Notes under the pieces: model-generated | Told to the model about the DNA's origin: nothing | The model's database searches: none | The model's input: the letters and a program-made list of their open reading frames with translations, nothing else | Part shown: piece by piece, positions 7,208 to 14,735 of the stretch | Layout: every line of letters begins with the position of its first letter | How positions within the stretch are numbered: the stretch's first letter is position 1 | Source of the DNA: a virus | Reading direction: 5' to 3' (one strand) | IMG/VR virus record: IMGVR_UViG_3300044638_004703 | Coordinates: 1 to 21,990 of that record | Length of the DNA: 21,990 nt | Position numbers and translations under genes: made by a program

Positions 7208-8059
7208 ATGAAAATTGTTATAGCGACACCTATGTATGGTGGAAACTCTAAGAGCGTCTATGTATCTTGCCTCACTCAGTTGACTGGTGAATTGGCAAAG
7301 GCTGGGCACACTGTAAACATTATGTCCATCACCAATGAAAGCCTCATTACTAGAGCGCGAAACACTCTTGCTCATATGTTTATGAAGAGCGACGGTGATG
7401 CTCTTCTATTCATCGATGGAGACCACGGTTGGGTATCTGAAGACATCGTAAAGATGATTAACTCTGGTAAAGACCTTATCGGTGCCATCTACCCGATGAA
7501 ATCCATTAACTGGGACAACATCCGTGCCGCAGCGCTTGCTGGTAAGGAAAACCTAGAACTTTACTCTGGCAACTTTGCCATCAACTTCCTACCTGAGCCT
7601 CAGAACTTTAAGGCTGATGAACCTTTCAAGGTTCGCGATGTCGGCACTGGAATGATGTTTATTCGTCGTAATGTTCTTGAAGAAATGGCAAAATCTGACC
7701 TAGTCAAGAAGTACAAGAACAACTCACCTAGCGTTGACATTGCTATGGGTGAAGAAATTACTGAATACTTCACCACTTACATCACGCCTGAGCCAGAGGC
7801 AATCTTGCTATCTGAAGACTATGCTTTCTGTGACATCTGGCGTAAGTTAGGTCACGATGCGTGGGCTGCTCCTTGGGTTCGTATTACCCACGCTGGTGAG
7901 TTCAACTTCCCTGGCTACTTCCTAAATACTTTGGAAATTACTGGTCAAATGCAGGTAGACGAAAACGCTACTCCTAGTCAGCCAGTCCCTGCTGAATTGA
8001 GTCAAGCAGATTCTTTACAGTCGTTGGATACCATACTCGATGATTCTGAGTCGGAATAG
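7208..8059 (+). CDS. Glycosyltransferase, GT-A type
   Basis: The 283-residue product begins MKIVIATPMYGG, typical of a nucleotide-sugar-binding Rossmann-like strand, and has a DxD-type metal/nucleotide-sugar motif in LLFIDGDHGW (residues 67-75). Further family features are IGAIYPMK (91-98), VGTGMMFIRR (145-154) and LSEDYAFCDIWRKLGH (about 201-216), where the S/E-D pair often contributes the catalytic base. Phage members may glycosylate virion proteins, host surface glycans or modified DNA bases; nothing here decides between these. The C-terminal ~35 residues are acidic and low-complexity. Their coding bases (7974-8059) also encode, on the other strand, the end of the serine recombinase. Confidence 0.8.
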   Translation: MKIVIATPMYGGNSKSVYVSCLTQLTGELAKAGHTVNIMSITNESLITRARNTLAHMFMKSDGDALLFIDGDHGWVSEDIVKMINSGKDLIGAIYPMKSINWDNIRAAALAGKENLELYSGNFAINFLPEPQNFKADEPFKVRDVGTGMMFIRRNVLEEMAKSDLVKKYKNNSPSVDIAMGEEITEYFTTYITPEPEAILLSEDYAFCDIWRKLGHDAWAAPWVRITHAGEFNFPGYFLNTLEITGQMQVDENATPSQPVPAELSQADSLQSLDTILDDSESE

Positions 8060-8651
8060 AATCTCGGTTTAGTCCGTCAGCAATCTTTCTAAACGAAGCC
8101 CCTTGAGAACGCTCTAAGACCACTCGGTCTTTGACTTCTTGAGGGGTTTTGTTCATTGGTCCCATATCTACACCCCACACGACACCGCGAGCGCGACGGT
8201 CTTTGTGTACATCTTTCTGACGCTCAGCGATAATTCCGCGTTCCATCTCGGCTAAGGCAGACATAATGGTCACAACAAAACGACCTTGATAAGTTGCTGT
8301 GTCCAGATTGAGGTCAAGCATAACTAGACGCCAACCATTGGCATTTGCTCTGTCAATAATGTTCAAGAAATCTTTTGTGGAGCGGGCTAATCTGTCGATA
8401 CGGGTAACAAATAAAGCATTAGCCTCACCAGAATCAAGGCGTTTGAGGGCTGCGGTGAGTGCTGGTCTCCCTGAAATGTTTTTTCCAGAGCGACCCTCTT
8501 CGCGAATTAGTTCAATGTTTGTGTACCCAGCAATCTCGGCTGAGGTTTGTAGTTGACGCTCTTGAACATCAAGGCTTACCCCATCATTGACTTGGAGTTG
8601 AGTCGAGACGCGAGCGTAGAGTAACGCTATCTCTTTATTCGGTTCCGTCAT
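7974..8651 (-). CDS. Small serine recombinase (resolvase/invertase family)
   Basis: The N-terminal catalytic domain has LLYARVST with nucleophile S16, EEGRSGKNISGRPAL (51-65), the catalytic cluster TRIDRLARS (83-91, with D86, R87 and R90), and the long E-helix start MSALAEMERGIIAERQ. A C-terminal helix-turn-helix (about 175-222, ASFRKIADGLNRDSIP) follows. At 225 residues it is the size of a resolvase or invertase, far shorter than a large serine integrase (450 or more), and it lacks their zinc-ribbon/coiled-coil domain. It could resolve genome multimers, invert a segment or act in integration. I found no crossover site. Its start overlaps the gene before it by 17 bases and its end overlaps the glycosyltransferase gene by 86 bases on the opposite strand. 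Confidence 0.9.
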   Translation of the reverse strand: MTEPNKEIALLYARVSTQLQVNDGVSLDVQERQLQTSAEIAGYTNIELIREEGRSGKNISGRPALTAALKRLDSGEANALFVTRIDRLARSTKDFLNIIDRANANGWRLVMLDLNLDTATYQGRFVVTIMSALAEMERGIIAERQKDVHKDRRARGVVWGVDMGPMNKTPQEVKDRVVLERSQGASFRKIADGLNRDSIPTQNHRVWYPTTVKNLLDSIQQGLAD

Positions 8652-8991
8652 TGTCGACCTGCTTAGCCTCTGCTAGTTGAGCCTTACGCTTTACTTTGAA
8701 TTCTTTAGCCAAGTGGAAGTCGGTCTTGTTCTTGCTGTGAACGGTCTTTACCTGTTCTGGTCTGAAACTGCGAATACACTCTAATCCTTTAGGTCCACCG
8801 TAGACATCAATCCAAATAATGTTTTTCTCGGTAATTACTTTTTTGATAAAACGGAAGCGACCTCGCTGTCCAGCAATCTTTAGTTCAGTACCCTTTACAA
8901 CATTGCGACCATTGATTTGAATTTCGGTTTGGATATCCCAAGCGTCGCAAGGCTTAGGTGCCACTGGCACCACTGTCTTTTTCCTAGCCAT
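8635..8991 (-). CDS. Small conserved-looking phage protein (118 aa)
   Basis: I use the ATG at 8991, with AAGGAG six bases upstream, rather than a longer frame from 9027 lacking such a site. The product has a basic, proline-rich N-terminus (MARKKTVVPVAPKP) and a beta-rich core (about 22-85: GTELKIAGQRGRFRFIKKV, IIWIDVYGGPKG, IRSFRPEQVKTVH). The core resembles a small uncharacterised family seen repeatedly in actinophages, which I believe is catalogued as DUF7246. Function is unknown; the barrel-like pattern and positive charge allow nucleic-acid binding. It ends 17 bases inside the recombinase gene, so the two are probably co-translated. Confidence 0.7.
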   Translation of the reverse strand: MARKKTVVPVAPKPCDAWDIQTEIQINGRNVVKGTELKIAGQRGRFRFIKKVITEKNIIWIDVYGGPKGLECIRSFRPEQVKTVHSKNKTDFHLAKEFKVKRKAQLAEAKQVDNDGTE

Positions 8992-9006
8992 AATAATCTC
9001 CTTATT

Positions 9007-9026
9007 TGCTATTAGAAACAATAGCA
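9007..9026 (-). promoter_or_regulatory. Inverted repeat upstream of the 118-aa gene
   Basis: TGCTATT (9007-9013) and AATAGCA (9020-9026) are exact reverse complements around 6 bases, in the 48-base gap between the ABC/GNAT stop and the ATG at 8991. On the minus strand the TGCTATTGT sequence also fits an extended -10 (TGn plus TATTGT), with TTAGCA 19 bases upstream. It may be an operator over an internal promoter or a small hairpin in the leader. Confidence 0.35.
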
Positions 9027-9039
9027 CATACTACTGACA

Positions 9040-10125
9040 TTATGCTAATCCAATGTATTCGTGTGAATAACTCCAACGGTTAGGGTCAATGCTCCAACGC
9101 TGTTTTCCGTCTAAGTTTTGCCCGTCTGTGCGACGCTTATGGTTTTTAGATGTCGGTTTCCATAGTGGCGACTGGTCTCGATAACCGCCGAGGCGGGGGT
9201 GGCTGGTCTTAGAGAAATAACGCTTACCGTTGTCTAGGTAGTGCTGAGCAACTAACTCTGAAAGTTTAGGTCCCAGTCCAAAGCCTTGGTAGTCTGGGTG
9301 GATTACTAAACGATGCTCTCGGTACGCTTCCTTTACAGTTCCTGACGGATATGCGATAGATGCAACAAAACCTACTACTTCTCCGTTCCAGAGTGCCAAG
9401 TAGCAGTGTGCTGATTTGTTGAGCGATTCGGAGAGATAGTGATGCGGAGCGAAGTGGCTCCAAATTTCGTTTGAGCACGACTGTACTTCAAGTACCATTT
9501 CTGGTCGATGAAGATACCTTCCCGAAGCCCACTCGCCTCTGTCAGTGTCAATAATCCAGTCTGGCTCTATGTATTCCAAAATGTCTCGGTGACAGGTAGC
9601 CAAGACAATACCTTTTATGTCGTTCTTTCTTACATAGCGAGCCATTGCGGTTGAAGCAGCCTTAGCGACATTGCGGTCAATTACGGAAGTGAATTCGTCG
9701 ATGTGTGCGTTATTTTCTAGTGAGCGTGCCAAGTCAGCGCGGAACTGCTGGCCATTAGATAGGACTTCGTAAGGCTTTACCCACTCTGGTACGGACATAA
9801 GACCAGACGCTGAAAGTTTTTCTATGGCGTCTACTGGATTGGCAAAGTGAGATGCGATTGAGTGGCTGTTGTTCCAAACTGGAGAGGTGTAGACGCCTTT
9901 AGCAAAGTGGTCTAAAAGTTTTGATTTGCCAGTCCCAGATGCCCCGACAATTACGCCAATGCCCCAAGTGGTGGGTAGGTCATCTGGAATTAGATATGGG
10001 TAGAACTCTTCCGTGCCGTCTGAGTTGTAGTCAAAAGGCTTTATAAGTTCAGATGTAATCTCATCCATCACTACTTTTGAAGTGATTGGAGTAGGTGAGC
10101 GTTGTAATGTCTTCCAGTCCGTCAT
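9040..10125 (-). CDS. ABC-type ATPase fused to GNAT acetyltransferase domain
   Basis: Residues about 40-200 form an unusually compact ABC ATPase: Walker A GASGTGKS (61-68), signature LSNGQ (122-126), Walker B/glutamate HIDEFTS (141-147) and H-loop ATCHRD (176-181). Residues about 225-330 are a GNAT domain with VVGFVAS (250-256), REHRLVIHP (269-277) and the acyl-CoA pyrophosphate loop DYQGFGLG (278-285), followed by SKTSHPRLGGYRDQSPLW. This architecture corresponds to COG2401, an ABC-type ATPase fused to a predicted acetyltransferase. It has no membrane domain, so it is not a transporter. The acyl acceptor is unknown. By analogy with the GNAT-fold phage Mu Mom protein, DNA-base modification is one possibility. 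Basic tail from 325. Confidence 0.85.
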   Translation of the reverse strand: MTDWKTLQRSPTPITSKVVMDEITSELIKPFDYNSDGTEEFYPYLIPDDLPTTWGIGVIVGASGTGKSKLLDHFAKGVYTSPVWNNSHSIASHFANPVDAIEKLSASGLMSVPEWVKPYEVLSNGQQFRADLARSLENNAHIDEFTSVIDRNVAKAASTAMARYVRKNDIKGIVLATCHRDILEYIEPDWIIDTDRGEWASGRYLHRPEMVLEVQSCSNEIWSHFAPHHYLSESLNKSAHCYLALWNGEVVGFVASIAYPSGTVKEAYREHRLVIHPDYQGFGLGPKLSELVAQHYLDNGKRYFSKTSHPRLGGYRDQSPLWKPTSKNHKRRTDGQNLDGKQRWSIDPNRWSYSHEYIGLA

Positions 10126-10147
10126 ACGAATAGCCTAGCACCCGGCG

Positions 10148-10156
10148 TGGGATAAT
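10148..10156 (+). promoter_or_regulatory. Putative extended -10 promoter element
   Basis: TG-G-GATAAT matches an extended -10 box and lies 30 bases upstream of the ATG of the small gene at 10187, which has AGGGAGA as ribosome binding site. This gap also separates that gene from the divergent ABC/GNAT gene. No clear -35 is visible. Confidence 0.3.
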
Positions 10157-10186
10157 TGGTATGAAATACCTAGTGTTTAGGGAGAT

Positions 10187-10351
10187 ATGGCTAAAGAACA
10201 TGACGCTTCAAATCAATGCTCGGTATGTAAAGAAAGGTTTGTTGTCGACTCTTTGGCTCGCATATGTGAGATGAAGCACGACGGAGTTGTATTTGTTAGG
10301 CAACCTTATGTGCCTAGACCTAATCAAAAACCGCTAAAGCCTAAGGATTAG
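10187..10351 (+). CDS. Tiny Cys-containing protein (54 aa)
   Basis: An ATG with AGGGAGA upstream opens a 54-codon frame ending in TAG. The product has C11-x2-C14, then C27 and H31, spaced like a small zinc knuckle (CSVC ... C-E-M-K-H). The C-terminus is proline/lysine-rich (PYVPRPNQKPLKPKD). It is the only forward gene within a long minus-strand region, and it overlaps the end of the convergent 49-aa gene by 11 bases. Function unknown; a zinc-binding adaptor is possible. Confidence 0.55.
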   Translation: MAKEHDASNQCSVCKERFVVDSLARICEMKHDGVVFVRQPYVPRPNQKPLKPKD

Positions 10352-10490
10352 AGAGAGTCTGAACTTGAGCCTCTAGTTGCTCTACTTTATCGACCAAGAG
10401 CGAGATGGCTTCGTATGCTTTTCCTAAAGAGTCTGGATTTGGGAATCCGTCTTCTTTCCACTGTTCTAAAAGTTCTTTTATTTCATTCAT
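10341..10490 (-). CDS. Small coiled-coil protein downstream of tail fibre (49 aa)
   Basis: The ATG at 10490 shares a base with the stop of the tail-fibre gene before it (TAATG), strong evidence for a real, coupled gene. The product is almost wholly helical: MNEIKELLEQWKEDGFPNP, then a leucine/valine heptad segment (AISLLVDKVEQLEAQVQTL). It is the last gene of the tail module and might be a fibre-assembly helper or a small structural peptide. I do not recognise a family. Confidence 0.65.
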   Translation of the reverse strand: MNEIKELLEQWKEDGFPNPDSLGKAYEAISLLVDKVEQLEAQVQTLSNP

Positions 10491-11809
10491 TATGCCCAAG
10501 TTCCTACAGTCGTAACTGTTCCATTACCAATTGGTGTCATTCTAAAAATTGACCCTGGCTCTACTATCCAAGCATTATCCACCGAACCAGCAGAGAATCT
10601 AATTGATGGATAGATTTCTATGGTTCCTGTACCAGTTACGGCAATTCTTCCACGCATTTTTACTGTGTAATATCTGTTACCTGTGGTTAAAGCAGTTAGG
10701 GCTATACCAGTCGTTGTAAATCTATATGCACTCAGGGCTGAAGCCGAGCCGAGTCCCGTAGCGTTGTTTCCAGATTCAACAACAGTTTGATGTGCAAATA
10801 CCGGGCTACCAGTTACTGTTGTGCTAATGAGATTTATAGTTGGGGTTTGGCTAGTGACAATAAATGTTGCCGATATTACAAACAAACCTTCGTACTCATA
10901 GGTAGTTCCAGCGGCAACTGTAATGCCTGTTCCGCTTGCACCTAAAAGACTGAGCGGTAGAGACGCACTTGTTGAATCTATAACATACTGAGCACTGGAT
11001 ACATAGTAGTAAGAAGCAACATCCAAAGCCTTACCTGGAGTGGTGGTTGTGGTGGAGTAGAAAACCGTGCCATCAAAATCACGCAGACCAGCAGTTGCGG
11101 TGGTGGTTGAGTTGGCGAGCCTTGGGGTTGTTAGGGTTGGGCTAGTAGAAAACACTAAGTTGCCTGAACCAGTTTCATCAGACACTACACCTGCCAACTG
11201 TGCTGAAGTTGTAGCAGCATAGTAAGTATTGCTTAGGGTGGGAGTAACCCAAAACGGAGCGTTCGTGCTTGAGTTAAAAGCAAGAGTTGAATTGTTTGTT
11301 GCTGTTCTTGCTAAATAGGTTGTTGTGTTGGCTGCGGATTGGTAAGGCAATGAGCCAGCAGCGCCATTACCTATGTTTACTGAAATGCTAGTAGTTGCTG
11401 CGTTTAGGTTTGCTACTTGAGTAGTTGAAGAGACTGTGAACGGTGAGGTACCTGTAGAGACATTTGAAACAAATCTAACCCCATTAACTACATTGGCACT
11501 AAAACTAGCGTTGGCATCGCGCTGTACTACAAAGTTAGCGGTGCTTGCTGAAGACGCATTTATTCCTATAGTGCCAGAGGTTGTGATTGTTCCGCCAGTA
11601 AGTGGGGAAGATGCTGTAATAGATGTTACAGTGCCAGAGCCAGAAGAACCTTGGTAAGCAAGAGAGGTCCATGCGGTGGACCCATTTCCAATTTTAAACT
11701 TTAGGGTGTCAGTTTCAAAACCAATTTCACCTGAAGCAAGAGTTGGATTTGTAGATGTCCAGTTTGCTGCGGTGTCTCTGCGGACTTGAAGTTTAGTAGA
11801 TACAGGCAT
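10490..11809 (-). CDS. Tail fibre protein with Mtd_N-like N-terminus
   Basis: The N-terminus (about 5-52: KLQVRRDTAANW, NPTLASGEIGFETD, FKIGNGSTAW) is the small beta domain shared by many phage receptor-binding fibres and related to the major tropism determinant N-terminal domain. The middle is Ser/Thr/Ala/Gly/Asn-rich beta-repeat sequence, including the fibre module LAGVVSDETGSGNLVF followed by STSPTLTTP. The C-terminal ~170 residues form a more complex beta domain that may be the receptor-binding head. Total 439 residues. GGGG lies 7 bases before the ATG. It is paralogous to the 644-residue fibre at 12068-14002 in both the N-terminal domain and the central repeat. Confidence 0.8.
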   Translation of the reverse strand: MPVSTKLQVRRDTAANWTSTNPTLASGEIGFETDTLKFKIGNGSTAWTSLAYQGSSGSGTVTSITASSPLTGGTITTSGTIGINASSASTANFVVQRDANASFSANVVNGVRFVSNVSTGTSPFTVSSTTQVANLNAATTSISVNIGNGAAGSLPYQSAANTTTYLARTATNNSTLAFNSSTNAPFWVTPTLSNTYYAATTSAQLAGVVSDETGSGNLVFSTSPTLTTPRLANSTTTATAGLRDFDGTVFYSTTTTTPGKALDVASYYYVSSAQYVIDSTSASLPLSLLGASGTGITVAAGTTYEYEGLFVISATFIVTSQTPTINLISTTVTGSPVFAHQTVVESGNNATGLGSASALSAYRFTTTGIALTALTTGNRYYTVKMRGRIAVTGTGTIEIYPSIRFSAGSVDNAWIVEPGSIFRMTPIGNGTVTTVGTWA

Positions 11810-11812
11810 TTA

Positions 11813-12046
11813 CTACCCCTTTACTGGAGGTAGTGTGTTTAGTTCCTGCTGATAAGTCTCAATTACAGTACTCAATTCACGCATAGCAATGTCCGCTTCT
11901 GTCACCAATTCTGGCTTATTGTTTCGTTGAGCAGCCAAACGATTGATGTGGTGTTGGTATCCTTCAGCAGCGAGTTGTTGAATACGCTTGGTTATCACTT
12001 CTCGACGCTCTTCCAACGGAAGTAGAGATGCAAAGTCGACTGTCAT
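11813..12046 (-). CDS. Small helical protein between two fibre genes (77 aa)
   Basis: AAGGATT precedes the ATG. The product is helical and polar, with segments EERREVITKRIQQLAAEGYQ and EADIAMRELSTVIETYQQEL suggesting two helices or a coiled coil. No membrane segment or catalytic motif. It lies between two paralogous tail-fibre genes, with a 3-base gap to the next. A fibre chaperone or assembly factor would fit the position, but this is inference. Confidence 0.65.
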   Translation of the reverse strand: MTVDFASLLPLEERREVITKRIQQLAAEGYQHHINRLAAQRNNKPELVTEADIAMRELSTVIETYQQELNTLPPVKG

Positions 12047-12067
12047 TTGGAATCCTTATGGTTATTA

Positions 12068-14002
12068 TTAGGCTGAGCCACCATCAATTGTAACTGCAAA
12101 TAGTGTACCAGTGTTGCTGACAGACACCATTGGCGTGGTGTTTCCACCGTACTGAATCTCGAATACATTTGCTTGCTGAGTTGCGTGGTTCTTCACGATT
12201 AGACCAGCAGAAGCATTTGATGCGTTTTGGAAAGTCTGAGTAGCAGTGAATGTACCTGTGCTAGCAAAACGAGGAACTACAGAGGTGTCAATCGATACTG
12301 AGCCAGTGGAGGTAATCGTAGTGAACGACATACCTGTTCCAGCAGAAACGCTAGTAACACCAGTTGCGGTGGCTGCTGCCCAGTAGGGAGCACCAGTTGT
12401 GTTAGCCGATAGAACATAGTTGTTTCCAGCAGGTGCTGCTAAGAAAGTAGTAGTGTTCGATGCTGACTGGTAAGGGATAAGGTTTGGTGTAGTTCCAGTT
12501 AGGTTATTAGCCTGAGCGACTGTGGCCGAACCAACATAAGTCTGAGTAGCAAGTGTTCCAGATGTTGGAAGAGTTACATTTGTGGTGGCTGTTCCAGTAA
12601 GAGTAATGCTAAAAGCACCGCTTGTAGCAAGGGTTGAGCCGTCAGCAAGAGTAAGAGTTGCTGCGGTTGCTGGGGCAGTAACTGTTACTTTGTTGAGGCT
12701 TGTTGCTGAAGCGACACCGAGAGTTGGGGTAGTAAGAGACGGGCTAGTACTAAATACTAGGCTTCCTGTACCAGTCTCGTCTGTTACTGCTGCCAATAGG
12801 TTTGAACTGCTTGGGGTTGCCAAGAAAGTAGCAACACCATTTCCTAGGCCAGCAATACCAGTCGATACTGGAAGACCCGTGGCACTTGTAAGGTTGGCAA
12901 AAGATGGAGTACCGATGTTTGGCGTAGTAAGAACTGGGCTAGTCGCAAATACAAGAGCACCAGAACCAGTCTCGTCTGAGACTACGCCAGCAAGTTGGGC
13001 TGAGGTAGTTGCCCCGTAGTATGTGTTGCTTAGAGTTGGGGTCAGCCAGTAAGGGGCATTTGTGCTTGTGTTGTAAGCAAGAATCTGGTTGTTAGTTGTA
13101 GTTGCGGTGAGTTTAGATGTGGTGTTGACACCAGACATATAAACAATTTCACCCTTGTTTGCGTTGCCGCCAGTTAGGTTTGAAGCAAGCGAAGCGACAC
13201 CAGTAAGCGATGCGGTGATTGTTCCAGCCGCAAAGTTTCCAGACGCATCACGAGCAACAATTGTTGATGCACCGTTTGCGGTAGCAATTGAGTAACCAAG
13301 AACCTGTGTGTTAGAGAGAACAGTTACAGCGTTGATTTCATAAACTTTGCTAGCAGCAATGTTGAAGTCTTGGTTTGATGTCCAAGCATCGGTGGTGTCT
13401 GACCATTGAAGAGTTTTGTCGGTTGTACCTTTTACGGTAATACCTGCACCGTCAGCGGTTACATCTGTTGCTCCACCGATAGTCAGTGTTACTGAACCAG
13501 TGGCACCAAAAGTGCCAGTAACGGTAAATTCGGTCGGGCTTACAATAGAGGCAATAGTTCCGCCAGCGTATGCCACACCCGCGGTTCTGGTTACTGACTG
13601 ACCAACTATGAAGTTGTATGAGGTTGATGTAAGAACTGTAGATGTGCCGTTTTCAACACTTCCGACAATTCCAACAGCCTCAGCGACAGAGCCAAGTTCA
13701 ATATTCTTGTCGTCTACCTGAAGAGTAGAAGAGTTAATTGAAGTAGTTGTACCGTTTACGGTTAGGTTTCCGCCAACAACTACTGCACCAGTAGTGGTAA
13801 GAGTTGTAAGAGTAGCAGCACCTGATAGGAGAGAAGCGTCGGTCTGATAAATAAGTTGAGACCAAGTATTGCTACCAGTACCAATCTTGAATTTGTTATT
13901 GGTAGTGTCATAACCAATCTCACCAGCGGCCAGCGTTGGGTTGGTTGAAGTCCAGTTGGCGGCGGTATCTCTGCGGACTTGAATTTTAGTTTGTACTGGC
14001 AT
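12068..14002 (-). CDS. Large tail fibre protein with internal repeats
   Basis: This 644-residue protein starts with the same Mtd_N-like domain as the 439-residue fibre (KIQVRRDTAANW, NPTLAAGEIGYDT, FKIGTGSNTW). A long Gly/Thr/Ser/Ala-rich beta repeat region follows. The module LAGVVSDETGSGALVF plus ATSPVLTTP recurs as LLAAVTDETGTGSLVF plus STSPSLTTP about 50 residues further on. A motif TFTATQTFQNASNASAGLIV near the C-terminus resembles one in the 228-residue fibre. Such proteins form trimeric beta-helical fibres that bind host receptors. There is no signal peptide, as expected for virion proteins. AAAGGATAA lies upstream of the ATG. The tip function cannot be read. Confidence 0.8.
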   Translation of the reverse strand: MPVQTKIQVRRDTAANWTSTNPTLAAGEIGYDTTNNKFKIGTGSNTWSQLIYQTDASLLSGAATLTTLTTTGAVVVGGNLTVNGTTTSINSSTLQVDDKNIELGSVAEAVGIVGSVENGTSTVLTSTSYNFIVGQSVTRTAGVAYAGGTIASIVSPTEFTVTGTFGATGSVTLTIGGATDVTADGAGITVKGTTDKTLQWSDTTDAWTSNQDFNIAASKVYEINAVTVLSNTQVLGYSIATANGASTIVARDASGNFAAGTITASLTGVASLASNLTGGNANKGEIVYMSGVNTTSKLTATTTNNQILAYNTSTNAPYWLTPTLSNTYYGATTSAQLAGVVSDETGSGALVFATSPVLTTPNIGTPSFANLTSATGLPVSTGIAGLGNGVATFLATPSSSNLLAAVTDETGTGSLVFSTSPSLTTPTLGVASATSLNKVTVTAPATAATLTLADGSTLATSGAFSITLTGTATTNVTLPTSGTLATQTYVGSATVAQANNLTGTTPNLIPYQSASNTTTFLAAPAGNNYVLSANTTGAPYWAAATATGVTSVSAGTGMSFTTITSTGSVSIDTSVVPRFASTGTFTATQTFQNASNASAGLIVKNHATQQANVFEIQYGGNTTPMVSVSNTGTLFAVTIDGGSA

Positions 14003-14047
14003 GGGTTAATTATCCTTTTGTGAAATAAAGGTTCTTTATAGAGTTTA

Positions 14048-14734
14048 TCACGCGTTTCCGCCCTCTATTCTGGCTAAACCTAGGGTAGAAGTATCTTCCC
14101 CAGAGGTTGTCGGGATGTTGTCCACTAGAACCACTTCTGAGCCAGAGGCACCCGCTTTTATGGAAATTTTTAAGGTCCCGGCGTCTGTTCCGTCTTTGAG
14201 GAACTCTATTGAATTGTTGTTTCCTGGTGAAGATGGAGAAGTGTTCTGTTTGATAAGCGTTAGAGAGTTACCGCTTATGTTGTTTGCGGTCAGATTTCCG
14301 CTCTGGTCTATTCCAGCCACTACAACATTGGCAGATGACATAACCTGAAGAATATTGGCGGTTCCGCCAGCACCCTTGATTATTAGAGTTGCTGAGTTTG
14401 CCGTTCCAGCAACCATTGTTTGAGTGCCAGTAAAAGTCTGAGATGCGGTTAGGTAAGGAATTACGGCACTGTCAACAGCCAAAGTTCCAGTTGTCGTAAT
14501 AGTTCCGCCAGTTAGACCAGTTCCGCCGATGATGCTAGATACGGTGTTTGCCCAAGTTGTTGTGTAATTAGTGTTTCCTACCTTGGTAAGAACCTGACCC
14601 TGAGTTCCGCCAGACGCAACACCGACTGGGTCTACTACGGCATCCCAAGTTGTGCCTGTCCATTTCCAAGTACGCTCGCCTACGGCAAATGTGTCATTTA
14701 CCGCTGGTGAGTTAGGAAAATCTACGGCTGGCAT
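14048..14734 (-). CDS. Tail fibre-like protein (228 aa)
   Basis: The N-terminus PNSPAVNDTFAVGERTWKW is a short beta module that recurs in phage tail proteins, with the pattern P-x2-P-x(n)-G-x2-W-x-W-x-G-x2-W. It is followed by TGGTITTTGTLAVDS and ASQTFTGTQTMVAGTANSAT, repeat types shared with the two larger fibres. The composition is Gly/Thr/Ser/Asn-rich and beta-structured. The start lies one base after the stop of the collagen-like gene. It is most likely a fibre or fibre-joining subunit. Confidence 0.7.
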   Translation of the reverse strand: MPAVDFPNSPAVNDTFAVGERTWKWTGTTWDAVVDPVGVASGGTQGQVLTKVGNTNYTTTWANTVSSIIGGTGLTGGTITTTGTLAVDSAVIPYLTASQTFTGTQTMVAGTANSATLIIKGAGGTANILQVMSSANVVVAGIDQSGNLTANNISGNSLTLIKQNTSPSSPGNNNSIEFLKDGTDAGTLKISIKAGASGSEVVLVDNIPTTSGEDTSTLGLARIEGGNA

Positions 14735-14735
14735 A

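Noticed and set aside
12582-13601. Long forward open frames opposite the large tail fibre gene
   Set aside because: They are valine/proline-rich shadows of Thr/Asn/Gly-rich fibre coding on the minus strand, with no ribosome binding site or family match.
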